From contig JAMWBK010000008.1 of the NCBI GenBank assembly GCA_029953675.1, positions 2,053,291 through 2,117,290 on the forward strand: a stretch of DNA of 64,000 bases. Reading direction: 5' to 3'. The notes under the pieces were generated by a model. It saw nothing but the letters and a program-made list of their open reading frames with translations. It did no database searches and had not been told where the DNA came from. Origin of the DNA: Rhodosorus marinus (taxonomy: Eukaryota; Rhodophyta; Stylonematophyceae; Stylonematales; Stylonemataceae). Position numbers and translations under genes: made by a program. Shown piece by piece: positions 40,361 to 52,814 of this stretch (the first letter of the stretch is position 1; each line of letters begins with the position of its first letter).

Positions 40361-40659
40361 TCTAATATGCTATGTGATGACATTTATGCCAATACTCGTG
40401 ATGCCATGCTTAATGGCAGTACTGGGGATTAAGCAATGCTTCGTTGAGATGCCACCGACTTTCTGGATGATGACACGTTTGTGGATAATGGTGCTTAGTA
40501 AAGCGATCTTTCTGCTAGCTGGAATATGACCACCCAATGGACTATCGTGAAATAAAACTCGAAATCTTCACGGGTGCTGATCTAATATAAAAAATTGCTG
40601 TTGTGGGAAAAAATCGGGATTCACATGCCCCACCCTCCGGGGTAGATGCTCGCCTTTGC

Positions 40660-41320
40660 CCTGTACCTTGGCCCTGTTCCGGAGCTTGAGCGGTAATCCG
40701 AGCTCCAAGTGCTTCCCCGTGATTCCGGCCTACCCGCGACTAGCGGACTTCGAGCTGCGAGTGGGAATACGTCTATATCTGGGTCTCCCCCCGCTTACCT
40801 GTCGAGCGGGAGGCACCGTATCGTGTTTTCGGTGGCATTGTGGCATCCAGCGATTTTGGTGCCCGTCTGTTGGCGTCCTGTGCGATGGGCAAGGCGGCCG
40901 TACTCGTCGCCTACGAACGCGACCAGCTTTTATTTCAATATCTAAGGTTACATGCGTTTGGTACGGAATGCGAGGTGGACGAAGAGGTTCCTTTGCCTGT
41001 TGCTCGGGCGCTTGATGATAATGATGAAACACCTGCCACCCAGCGTATGGCGGATTTGGTGGCCACTGACCTGGCTACTCGCTGGAGCGAGTGTCTTGAT
41101 TTTTCTGTTCCTTGAACTCAGACTGCCCAATTTTTCCAACGCTTGCACAACATCTTGGTGCGGCCACTGGTTCAATGCACCGACTCAACGAGTTTCAGTA
41201 CACTGACGCGCTGAATCATCCAACTTTTCAGGACTTGGCACTGTCTCATCGGTTTGCACCGCAGGTCATCAAATGCTTCGATCTCTTAGACATTGTTGCA
41301 TCTCGCTGACTCCGTCGTGT
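40660..41320 (+). pseudogene. Divergent C-like LINE ORF2 remnant
   Basis: RLADFELRVGIRLYLGLP, FGARLLASC, EVPLPVARALDD and QRMADLV correspond in order to the C-type segments LSDFEVRTSLRLYLGL, FGAHLLASC, KPLPVADFQND and RRVADLV. Frameshifts throughout and no tail. It is a separate, older subfamily. 40433-40659 and 41321-41462 hold no recognisable gene. Confidence 0.65.
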
Positions 41321-41462
41321 TCACCACAATGCCCTCGGCGTGTTGACAGCCTCCTCACGGAGCTTTTCCTTCGCTGTCGCGTGCGTATACAGTTCTTCCA
41401 CAGTGGGAGACACTACTGAACTATTCTTTCCTTCACGACTGTATCACAATATGGTGGTATTA

Positions 41463-43627
41463 CTGGTCTTTATTTGGTCTTTATTGGGCTTTATTGGGTT
41501 TATTAGCATAGCCTGAAGCGCTACGCAAGGCGTGGAAGGGGACTAAGAACTAGGTAGGGAAGCGTGCAAACCCTGGCGCCTATGGCGCGCCTCGGCAAGC
41601 ATGCTGCTCGAATATTTCCACAGAGAGACACTTAAACGCCGCAAAAGTTCCAAGTATTCAACACGATGCTCACTAAAACATTTCCGCAACCACTCCAAAC
41701 CCGACTTCTCCACGTGACGAAAGTTTTCCACAATGAAAGGCTGGAACCGGTGGGAGCGACCCTCAGCGCGCGGCAGACTGGCCATACTCTCAGCATACCG
41801 TCGTTCCTTCACTCGGCGAGGTGCTGAAGCAGCTGCCCCCCGGCGGCGAGCGGCTGCAGTGAGATGGACGCTAGCCACAGGGCATGTTATCGCGAGGTCA
41901 ACATATGTGGAGCGTCTGGCAGCAGCGTTGGAGACAAGAAGATCTGCAATACAGCGAGGCGGCGCCGTGTCCGAGACCGATCTCGGATGTTCCGATTCCA
42001 CCTCCACCGTATGCCCTACCCGAGTCAAGCATTCGCTGAGAATGTATTTGAAGCGAGTGTGACGCCTCGTACGAAGACCTCGCAACAGTCCACATGAACC
42101 TAAGAAGTGGTACCCACAAGCATCTATCCGACTCTCACATCCCTGACAGAAAGACGGCCGATTAGAGTGCCACGGAGCTTGCGGCAAACCCAGGTAGATC
42201 CGTGCAGCGGAGCAGGCAGCGGAGTGAAAGGCATCGAGACGGTGACCCAGTGACGAGGGGAGAGTGGTTAACCACAAGTGCGATAGATTCCCTCCCATGC
42301 CGCGGAGTCGAGCGGTGGTTGGCGGGGTGAGGGGAGAGTTGAGCAAGATTGCGTGAGCAGCACTGTCTTGACCCCAGGTGAGGCTATGTTGAATCACATC
42401 AGTGCGCGAGCTCCACAATCGACTCAGACCCGGGTAATCGGCAACCGGTGACCCGGGGCTAGCTTCCCCCTCGTCGGCGAGTACTCTGTCGATGGGAGAG
42501 TTCTCGACCGCCTCAGTCCTTCCCTACAGCTCCTTCCAGGAGCGAAATTTGGAGCGGCTCTCATCCGGCACGGAGTTGCACTTGCCGAACGCCTGTTGCA
42601 GAGCATCATACAGACTCAAAAGTGGTGGCGGCAGGGTCACCGGGTCTTCGCTCGTCAGTGCTTTAGCCAGAAGGCAGGCACTACGCATCCGAAAACTCAC
42701 CAAAGTGCGAAGCGCGGTAGCCCAGGAGGCGACCGCCGCAGGTGAGCAGACGAGTCCACGGTCGGCCACGCCAAATCCACCTAAGCGCAACGGTAGGGCA
42801 ATCTGGGCACGAATTATGTCCCGGTCAGGAGCAGCATCAACATCCAGCGGTTCATCCAAGAGAGTGCCCCAGTGTTTCAAGGTCAGCTCGTCGGCCTTGG
42901 CGGCGATCGACGAGCCTCAATGTGGTGGAAGGCTTCGTAGCCAGTAATTCAGCCGGGGAACCGGCACAAAAGCGGGAAAGCAGATATACCGATTGTAGCA
43001 TGCTGTCCGGTAGGCGCTCAATGGCGTCGGTGAGCTGCTTATCTCTTGCTAACACTCGTTCGCAAGAGTCTCGGACAAAGTTGTCACTCCCCAAATCGAC
43101 GCCATGGTGCTCGAGGCCTTCACGTTCGCCAATGAGTCGAAGACGAGGGGGCAAAGAGGCCATCGAAACTCCACTCGGGGCGAGAAAACGGCATTTCGTA
43201 GGCTCAACCATCAGGCCTAATCTCTGTGCAATCGCTTCGATCTGGGTCAGCCCAAGAGCCAGGGTCTCAGGGGTGCCTAACAACGTGACGTCGTCGTGAT
43301 AAGCGCAGATACGAATGTCCGGAACCGCAACCGCGAGACGTTGGAGAACGAGCTGCAAGGCACAGGCGTACAGAACAGGCCTACAAGGATCACCTTGTTG
43401 AACGCCAGTGAGTGCGTCAAAAACAGAGCCCGTCGGTGTCAAGTAAGAGAGGCTCCCCCCTCCGTAGATACCGGATAGAAACGGCCACGCCTCCGGGAAT
43501 ACCCTTCTAATCACCTCCAAAGCATGCGTCCGCGAAACTCTGTTAAACGCGTTGCGGAAATCAACCACCAAAACACCCCAATCCGGCCGACTCGCGCGCT
43601 CCCGCTCAATCGCATGAGTTATCAGCT
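41463..43627 (-). pseudogene. B-type LINE B1, 3' part of ORF2
   Basis: Continues the host copy split by A3: it restarts at ITHAIERERASRPDWG, then VVDFRNAF, AYHDDVTLLG, the thumb, zinc finger CQGCESRIDACGYH, RLE RCIADLL and YVDLAI, stop at 41543, 3' hairpin and an ATAAAGCCCAATAAAGACC tail. There are frameshifts near 42880, 42530 and 42420. The catalytic residues are kept. Confidence 0.88.
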
Positions 43628-46600
43628 GGACTTTACTGGACTTTACTAGGACTTTACTAGCATAGCCTGAAGCGCTACGCAAGGCGTGAAGATGAACTAA
43701 TAACTAGGGAGGGAAGAATGCAACCCCAGGCGCCGATGGCGCGCCTCGGAAAGCATGTCGCTGGAAAATCGCCAAAGGGAGACACTTAAACGCCTCAAGA
43801 GCGCCAAATATTCAGTAGGATGCTCAGCAAAACATTTCCGCAACCACTCTAAACCCGACTTATCCACGTGACCAAAGCTTTCCACAATGAATGGCTGGAA
43901 CCGGTGAGAGCGACCCTCAGCGCAAGGCAGACTGGCCATGCTCTCAGCATACCGTCGTTCCTTAACTCTTCGAAGGGCTGAAGCCGCGGCCCCCCGGCGG
44001 CGGGCGGCTGCGGTGAGGTGGGCGCTGGCCACGGGGCAAGTAATCGCAAGGTCCACATATGTTGAGCGTCTGGCAGCAGCGTCGGAGACGAGGAGATCGG
44101 CTATACAACGGGGCGGTGCAGAGTCCGAGATTTATCTGGGCAGTTCCGACTCAACCTCAACCGTATGCCCTATCCGAGTCAAAAATTCGCTGAGGATGTA
44201 CTTGAGGCGAGTGTGACGCCTCGTACGGAGACCTCTCAACAGTCCGCAGGAACCCAGGAAGTGGTAGCCACAAGCGTCAATCCGGCTCTCACATCCCTGA
44301 CAGAACGACGGCCGATTAGAGTGCCACGGAGCCAGTGGCAAACCGAGATATATCCGTGCGGCCGAACGGAACTGGAAAGCATCGAGACGATGACTCAATG
44401 ACGACGGTAGAGTGGTTAACCACAAGTGCGAGAGGTGGCCTCCCATGTTGGCCCCAGGTGAGGCTATGTTGAATCACATCAGTGCGGGAGCTCCACAATC
44501 GGCTCAAACCCGGGTAGTCTGCAACAGGTGAGCCGGGGCTAGCCCCTCCGTCATCGGCAAGAACTCGGTCGAGGGGACAATCCTCAATCGCTTCAGCTCG
44601 TCCCCATAACAGCTCCCTCCAGGAACGAAAGCGGGACCGATTTGCGTCCGGCACGGCGTTGCACCTCCTGAACGCGTGTTGAAGACCATCATAAATTGTC
44701 AAAAGCGGGGGCGGCAGGGTCACTGGATCCTCGTTGGTCAAAGCTCGAGCCAAGAGGCAGGCACTTCGCATCTGGAAGGTCACCAACGTTCGCAGCGCGG
44801 TAGCCCAGGAGGCAACCGCCGCTGGCGAGCATACCAGCCCACGGTCTGCGACGCCGAATCCCCCTAATCGCAACGGTAGAGCGATCTGTGCACGAATCAA
44901 GTCCCTGTCGGGAGCAGCTTCAAGATCGAGGGCTCATCCAAGAGCGTTCCCCAGTGTTGCAGGGTCATTTCGTCGGCTTTAGCCGCGATCCACGAGCCCC
45001 AAGCTGGAGGCAGGCTGCGCAACCAGTAGTTGAGTCTGGGACCGGCACAAAAGCGGGAAAGCAAGCAGGCCGATTGCAGCATGCTGTCTGGTAGGTGCTC
45101 AATGGCGTCGGTGAGTTGCTTGTGCCGTGCCAAAACTCGCTCGCAGGATGCTTGGACAAAGTTTTCAGTCCCCAATCCGACGCCGTGGTGTTCGAACCCT
45201 TCACGTTCGCTGATTAGTCGCAGAGTGGGTGGCAGAGAGGTCAGCGACACGTCCCTCGGGGGCAGAAAGCGACATTTTTCTGTTTCCACAGTCAAACCGA
45301 CGCGACGTGCAATCGCTTCGATCGCGGTCAGCCCCCTAGCCAGGGTGTCAGGGGGTGCCCAGCAGTGTTACGTCATCGTGGTACGCGCAGATTCGAAGAT
45401 CCGAGACCTCAGTCGAAAGACGTAAAAGTACGAGCTGTAGGGCACAGGCATGAAGAAGAGGTCCGCAAGGGTCGCCTTGTTGGACGCCAGTATGTGCTTG
45501 AAAAACAGTGCCCTCCGTTGTCAAGTAGGGGAGGCTCTCCCCTCCGTAAATACCCGATAGAAACGGCCACGCCTTGGGAAACACCCGTCGGAGCACCTCT
45601 AGCGCATGCGTCCGCGACACGCTGTTGAATGCGTTCCGGAAATCAACCACCAAGACTCCCCACTCCGGCCTACTGGCGCGTTCTAGCTCGATCCCATGGG
45701 TGATCAGTTCGCAACCCCCAGAAAATCCCACCCCTACTTGCAAGGGCGCCATAAAAGCTGTGACGCGCTGGCGAAGGCGCTGGCATAGCCACCTCCCGGA
45801 TAACTTCCGTAGGCTCTCCACCATCCCGATCGGCCGGAGACGCGGGTGGGCCGGCTGGTGGTCAGGTTCCGTGAGCAAGCAAAGCTGTGCCTGCCGGAGA
45901 TGTTCCCATGGCGCAGACGCACCCAATACGCCCTGGAACAACTTGTTGAGGATCCTCAGAAGCGCGCTCTGGCCAGGCTGGCTCAGGGCCTGCAATAGCT
46001 CTGTTCTTAGTCCGGAGGGTCCGGGACCGCGTCCCCGACGCGAGGTACGAAGCAAATCCTCCAGGTCAGACTCACTGAGCGTCAGATCGATGCGAAACCT
46101 GGCCAACTCCGGACGGTCCAAGAATACCTCGAATTCAGGGGACAAGTCCACGTCGGACTCAGGGAACAAAGACGACACCGTCTGGGCGAGACTATCATCG
46201 TAGGGGAGGACAGGCGCCTGGCCCTCCAAAACCCGCGCCGCTCGACTTAAATCGCCCACTGCTATCAATTTCTGTACTCGAGCCGGCACGGGCGACACTT
46301 TGCCATGCCGAGTCCGACGGGCGGATGGTGCTGACGACGCCAAATAGCTGCGCTGTAGTACTTCGAAGTCTTCCTTCAAGAACCGGGCCAGTCGGTCTCG
46401 TACTCGCCATCTGCGCTCCGATGTGTGAATGGGGGCCAGAATCAGGCGCGGCATGACCCCCAGAAAAACCCAAATGACTGTGTCCCGAATGTTGCGAGCC
46501 AGGCTCGTGAAGATGAAATCGAGAATGATTCCAGCTACTAGAAGGTCTCCACGAGGGAGGACGACTGGGGGAATGCCCCCACGGAGGGGAAGCGAGCCTC

Positions 46601-48386
46601 CTTCCAAAGAAATCCACCGCCGGAGCCAACTCCGAAAACGCGTACGCCAAATGCCCCAGTCTCCGCCCTCCTTCAGGACATAAGACTGTAGATCCATAGG
46701 CTGCGACCTCGCAGCCGTGCCTGGAGCGCTAATCGTGCTTCTTCCCCTTAGACCCGGGGGAGTCGGTCCTCGCTCTCTTACCTCCTATCCGCACCAAAGT
46801 CGTGAGCCGCCCACTCCGCGAGGCTCGCGGAACGGAAACCGCGGGCTTCAGCAAAGTAACCTGGGCGTCCCCCACCGCCATGCCCTCAGTCTGCTCCCCT
46901 GCCTCACCGCTCTCGCTGGAAGTAGTGCTGGAAGCAGAGCCCTCCAAAATCCCCACCCGCTGCAGCTCTGTCTTGTAGCGCGAAGTCAGCACAAGTCGCC
47001 TCTCCAGATCGAAGAAACTGGACACCGCCATGCGCAGGTGACAAGGGCCCGACCGGAAGCGCTCCAACAAGATCCTCTCAAGGCGCTGAATCCGTAGCCA
47101 ATGGATCGCTGCCGCCTTCACGCTGCTCTCACGCTCAGAGAGCCCTGCCGTTTCTCCCGGAGACAGGAAATTGCCCGAGAAACGGTCAAAATCGAAGTGC
47201 AAAACCACCTGCGGGTTGCAGCGCAGCCACCGGGCGCTCTCAGGCCACTGCTCGGTAGGCTTCGCCAGCAAGGCCTCCAGGTACTTGGCGGCGGTTTCGG
47301 AGACCAAAAACAGCACATCGCGGCCCTCATAGTTTGCGAAGAAGAAATCACCCCTGCTGCACCCTAACGATTCCGCAAAAGTGTCCCGGAAATCTCGCAT
47401 AGACGGAACCTGTCCTCGTGTAGTCTGGGGCCGGACATTTCGCACCCACAGAAATTGGAGAGTGGTCTCCACAGGTCCATCCTGAGGCTCGCGAGATGGT
47501 AGGAAACGGAGCATAGCCGCCGTACGTGTGGCAGTGGTGCCCTTCCGCAAGACTGATGCGTACGAAGCGCCCCCCTTGCGCCGCAGTAGCGGGGAGCTGG
47601 TGACCACCTGAGGGCTGGCCCAAGAGAGGGAAGTCCACAGCTGCAGTCTCCTCCACACCGGTTGCCGCACAGTCACCACCACCATTGCCTCGAGTCCCCG
47701 AGCGCTGAAGCGCGTTTTGGCCCGGCCTGCCGCTCCCCAACGTCGTACTGTCCCGCGCAGAAGCAACAGCCCTCGCCTGTCCCGGGACAGGTTCATGTTG
47801 ATTGACCTGATGTTGACTGCCTTCAGCCAACGCTGCCACTCTGGGGCAATTCAAATTCTCGTCCGAATTTGAATTTGACCTGGCCAGCAATCCCGATTCC
47901 AGCCCACCTAGCTTCTGGGTGAGCTGAGGGAGCACTCCACGATCACTCGCAGCCGTGATCAGGCTGGTGACAGCGGAGATAAGTGCACGCGCCTGGGTGC
48001 CAGAAGCGCCTTCCAAGTCAACCTCGGAAGAAAACGTGCCGCAGCTGAGGCGAACACGGAGTCCCCCACCTGGCAGTGCCTCCTTGGGAGGAGGCTCCGT
48101 CGAGCGCGGAGATATCCCTACCATCCTGAGGGAATGCGCAAAGGAAACGTTGCACCACCAATATGAAACCGCACCGAGAGAATAATCGACCAAACTCAAC
48201 CCAAATAGGAAAGGCCCCGCAACACACCCACCCGGACGACAGAAGTAGTTGCAAATGCAACGACGCCCCGCGGAAAATCGAGGGGAAGGCGTACCAGAGG
48301 AAGCGCTTCCCGTAAACGAACACGCTCGCGACCGAAAAAGAAACAAAACCCCAATCCTCGACAACTACCAAAACGCCCAATACTTG
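43628..48386 (-). mobile_element. LINE A3, near full length, nested in B1
   Basis: 5' UTR near 48386, ORF1 (48126 to 46729) broken by a small deletion near 47580, ORF2 from 46697 with frameshifts near 45350 and 44930 and a deletion near 44446, stop at 43697 and a TAAAGTCC tail. AGCTGA is repeated on both sides (43622-43627 and 48387-48392 on the plus strand as TCAGCT). It cuts B1 between the codons of GGCEL and ITHAI. Inactive. Confidence 0.92.
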
Positions 48387-50098
48387 TCAGCTCGCAACCC
48401 CCGGAAAATCCCACCCCGACCTGCAAGGGTGCCATAAAGGCGGTGACCCGCTGGCGAAGGCGCTGGCATAGCCACCTCCCAGCTAACTTCCGTAGACTCT
48501 CGACCGTACCGATCGGCCGGAGACGCGGGTGTGCCGGCTCGTGGTCGGGTTTCGTGAGCAAGCAAAGTTATGCCCGTCGCAGATGGTCCCAAGCGGTAGG
48601 CGCACCCCCTGCACCCTGGAATAGCATATTCAGGAGCTTCACCAGTGCGCTCTGGCCAGGCTTGCTCAAGGCCTGCAGTAGTTCCATTCGGAGCCCGGAG
48701 GGTCCAGGGCAGCGTCCACGCCGGGAGGTCCGGAGCAAATCCTCCAGATCAGAATCACGGAGCGTCAGGTCGATGCGAAACCTGGCCAACTCTGGACGAT
48801 CTAAAAAGGCGTCGAAGTCGGGTAGCATGTCCACGTCGGACGAAGGGAACACGCTGACACAGTCTGGTCGAGACTCTCGTCGTAGGGGAGGACAGGCGCC
48901 TGGCCCTCCAGGACCCGTGCCGCTCGGCTGAGGTCGCCCACTGCTTTCTGTACTCGAGCCGTGACGGGCGAGACTGGTCCAGGCCGAGCCCGACGGACAG
49001 AGGGTTCCGATGACGCCAAGTAGCTTTGCTGCAACACCTCAAATTCCCCCTTCAGGAACATGGCCAGTCGTTCCCGGACGCGCCATCTGCGCGCCGATGT
49101 GTGAGTGGGGGTCAGAATCAGGCGCGGCATGACTCCCAGAAATTGCCACGTGACGGTATCGCGAAAGTTACGTGCCAGACTCGTGAAAATGAAGTCCAGG
49201 ATGGTCCCAGCCACTAAGAGCTCTCCTCGAGGTAGGACGACAGGCGGAATCCTGCCACGGAGGGGTAGGAAACCTCCTTCCATATCAATCCACCGCCGGA
49301 GTCAACTCCGAAAATGCGTCCTCCAGATGCCCCAGTCTCCGCCCTCCTTCAAGACATAAGACTGCAGGTCCATGGGCTGCGATCGCGCAGCCAAACCTGG
49401 GGAACTAATCGTGCTTCTCCCCCTTAGACCCGGGGGAGTCGGTCCTAATCCGTTTGGTGCTTTGCCCTCCTAAGGTTGTCAGACGGCCGCTCCTCGATGC
49501 TCGCAGTATATTGCCTGCTGGGTTAGACGAATCGTTCGGGAGTCTCTCAACCGACATGCCCTCCGGCGCTCCCACTTCGCCACTATCACTGGAACTGGTA
49601 CTAGAGGCAGATCCATCTAACATCCCTAGCCGCTGAAGCGCTGACTTGTAGCCCGAGTTCAGCACGAGGCGCCGCTCCCGATCGAAAATGGTGGAGACGG
49701 CCGCGCGCATGTGGCGTGGACCCGTCCGAAAGCGCTCCAACAAGATCCTCTCGATGCGATGAATGCGCAACCAATGAATAGCTGCCGCCTTCACGCGGCT
49801 GTCCTGCTCCGAAAGCCCTTCAGTCTGCCCTGGGGACAAGAACTGACCGGAGAACCGGTCGAACGCAAAGTGCATGGTGACCTTTGGGTGGCCACTAACC
49901 ATCGTGCACTTTCGGGCCACTGCTCGGTGGGTTTCCCGAGCAACGCTTGAAGGTAAGTGGTGGCGTTCGCTGTGACGAGGAAGTGAACGTCGCGACCCTC
50001 CGTGTTGGCAAAAATAAAATCTTCACGACGACAGCCCAAGGATTCCGCAAAAACGTTCCGAAAATCGCGCAGACTCAGTACTTGGCCCCGGGTTGTCA
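48387..50098 (-). pseudogene. B-type LINE B1, ORF1 and ORF2 5' part
   Basis: ORF1 (about 50098-49405, frame change near 49900) starts at LTTRGQVLSLRDFR, so the 5' end is truncated inside ORF1. The 7-bp inter-ORF hairpin is at 49375-49392. ORF2 begins MDLQSYVLKEGGDWGIW at 49373 and soon meets a stop, then continues in several frames to GGCEL at the A3 junction. Confidence 0.85.
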
Positions 50099-50103
50099 AC
50101 CCG

Positions 50104-51450
50104 TCTGTGCGCAACAAGTTCCCAGAACTGACTCTTGTGGCTGTCCACGAAGACATTTCCTTGGTGGGCGACCTCGAACTGCTGAAAGGCGCTCTGAATT
50201 GGAGTCAAGAGGCTCTACCCAGGACAGGAGCGCATCTACAGGGATCCAAATGCATCCTCTACGCACGAAGGCTCGACACAAAACGACGTATCAACCTCGC
50301 TATTCCGGACATTCACGTGACGCGAGAAGGGACTACGCTATACTCTATTCCAATTGGTACGCGACAATACGCGGAGGCGACCGGCCGGGCAATATAAACA
50401 CGGCATGGCCAGCAGGTGCAAGCTCTTCAACGTCTACCGGAGTGTGACTTACAACGTTAACCTGGCCATTTTCCGTTACTGTGCGGGAACGCGACTTGCA
50501 TACCATACCAGAGGGCCAGCGTATCCACTAGGACGGACCACCGCCAGAGAAGCTGATGGAATCACTCTCTCGGAACTGGAAGGTCTATGTGTAGGTCTGA
50601 GACACCACCAGGATATAACCGAACTAGAGGCGAAAGTAGATGAACAGCAGATTCGACTACCATGCCGATAGGGAGGGCTTGGGTTTGCTATGCGAACCCT
50701 GATCCAACCAGTACGTTTCACGCGGGATGGAAGCAGAGCCTTCAGGAGAATATCACGGCATCGTGCTAACTGAGGCGACTCCTTTTGGACGGTTCTTCGC
50801 ATCCTGGAGGAGATATGCCGGAGCAGATCCACTTCCCGTGGACCACGGACGAACTGCCAGTTCAACTTGTGGCGGCAAGCCAAGCTGTGCGGCTAAGGAT
50901 CTCACCAAGAACGAGTGAACGCATCAAGAGGCTAGCGGAATGGCAGGTATTAGGCGACTCGGTGAGAGGGACAGAAACCGATCCCGGGAGTACACGAGGA
51001 CAGGACGGTCCCATCCAAAAAAACTCCCTCTAGCGAGTGCCACCGTCATGCGTTCGAGCTACTCACTGAGGATGCCAGCATTGAGGATGTAGACCGCGGA
51101 CGAACCCGGTCTGCCTCAGGTTGTGGAGTATGGCTGCGGGACTGCTCCAACGTAGGACCGCGGAAGCTAAGTCGCGACGAGATGATCTGGAGCATGCGAA
51201 TGCTGCTAGGTCTACCGCTGCCAGGTTTAACACGATCGTACCGATGTACGGTGTGTGAACAAACCACACGACTTCAAAGGGGTCCAGTGTTTGCATTATT
51301 TGTCGCACATCATCAGCTATGCGAACTAAGCGTCACGATGAGCTAAACGCGGAGTTGAGCCGGTGGTTGCCTCTGTGGAATTTCACGGACTTGCAAGTGG
51401 AACCGCAGGGGTTCTTTAGGTATTCAGGGATACGTCCTGACATCGTAGGG
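50104..51450 (+). pseudogene. T-type LINE T1, decayed ORF2 fragment
   Basis: Starts near the reverse transcriptase catalytic loop (ELTLVAVHEDISLVG, in the place of AYHDDVTLLG), then DIHVTREGTTLYSIPIGTR, LAIFRYCAGTRLAYHTR, DELPVQLVAASQAVRLRISP, CGVWLRDCSNVGPRKLS and a zinc-finger-like CTVCEQ. Several frameshifts. It reads beyond the point where T2 stops, which shows that T2 is truncated. Confidence 0.75.
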
Positions 51451-52483
51451 AACTATTGAAGATTGGAGTTCCTCCGGGTCCGTGCGCGGTTGGGTTAGCG
51501 CGGGGGGGGGATGGCAATAACAAGGCACCGTTATTACCTCGTGGACATAATAAGGAATATAAGCTCGTGTCTAAAATTATACGGAATGCTGGACATGACT
51601 TTGAGCTTTTTCAAGACAGGGAACGTAGTTCGTGGTTTTGAGCAAGACCGAGATTGCTAGGACGAAACAGTCTAAGCAACCGCACCATTTGAAAGTCTTA
51701 TCATGGTCTATATCAAGCATATGTGGTTGTATGTCAAACTGAGATGGAATCTTCTCAAATCTTATCCATGTCAGGGCAAGCTCTGTCTATGTAGACCTAA
51801 ATTGATCCACCCTCAGTGAGTCTAAGACGGCTGGGTGAGTTGTTTAACCTCAACTCTGTCTTGTCCTAGTAACAGCAGCTGGGGGTCGGGGGAAAGTTTT
51901 AAATTTGGAATTCTCTGGACTTCTATTAAAAGCTTCCGTTCCCAAAGTAGGTTTTTTATACATCCTTGGATAGAAACGCTTGGGACTTGCCACCCAAAAA
52001 TTGACGTTGGATGATTCTGTGCGGCCGCTCCGGTTTTGATGAGTGCACTAACAGAATTATCTGAACCCGGCCTCTATACCAGTGAGAGCGTCAGTTCTCT
52101 TCTTAGCTTGGAACTTGGAATACTGCATGATAAGGCAACAGGATTGAACGCCGCGGCACAGGTTGCGACGTCATCGCATCGATTGACCAGAGTGCTGCCC
52201 GTACAGATTCCATTCGAAAAACCGTTCTTGAAAAGAACATTTTCACGAGAAAAACTCTACCATCATGCAGCGCTTGTCCGCGCTTGTCCGCGCTGCATAT
52301 GATGATCTTTTAGTTCGAAACGTATGTCCAGGTCTGAAGGAGACACCTCGGGACGGTGTCAGCTTTCCAATCTAAACGCTTCCCAAGCACAATATTCTAC
52401 GTAATTCAACAATTTCTTTTCCAAATATGCTCCAATCAAGTTTCCTCTTGTGGAGTGGGGGCGCTGCTTTGTTGTTCACTTAA
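51451..52483. other. Intergenic, no gene recognised
   Basis: A G9 run at 51501-51509; small open frames without features. Confidence 0.4.
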
Positions 52484-52560
52484 CGAATGAATTTGTTTAA
52501 TCGGAACAAGAAAGAAAAAAAGCCTCTAGAGGAAAAAAAATCGAAGCGCGGCGAAGATCT
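52484..52560 (-). pseudogene. C-type LINE 3' end scrap
   Basis: GAATGAATTTGTTTAATCGG then a decayed stem and CGCGGCGAAGATC. 52561-52814 contains a G-rich patch near 52621-52646 only. Confidence 0.6.
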
Positions 52561-52814
52561 AGGTTTTTGGATAGCGGCTCCAAGGGGTACCTTGACAAAG
52601 AACAAATTTTTTGTGAAGGTTTGGGTGGGTGGGGGGGGTGGTGTTGGTTTCATGGCGTGTGCATAAGGCGGCCCCCCAAAAATGGGACATCAGCAGTGAA
52701 ATCTTAAGATAGCATTTTCCTGATTTTTTGATGGACTCGTATTGAGTTGCTTTTGCGCACAAAACTTGTTGTTTGGGATTCAAATTCATTCAAAACCATG
52801 TTCCGCCTGAAATT

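Larger units (their letters stand above)
39194..40432 (+). pseudogene. Cys-rich/RTX-repeat secreted-type gene, broken (gene 3)
   Basis: Three predicted exons: up to 39475 (start uncertain; the frame is open from about 39103), 39574-39914 interrupted by a LINE, and 40022-40432. Both introns are GT-AG and phase 0. Exon 1 carries GCSENSSLFLVG, matching the CC...LLVG block of gene 1, then a C-x-C Cys domain like those of gene 2. Exon 2 is another Cys domain (CTCGCAAGEGNC). Exon 3 encodes twelve RTX nonapeptides and stops. The signal peptide and about 100 N-terminal residues expected from genes 1 and 2 are not visible upstream. The inserted LINE brings an in-frame stop. Without the insert and one duplication copy, exon 2 is 117 nt, a multiple of three. 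Confidence 0.7.
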
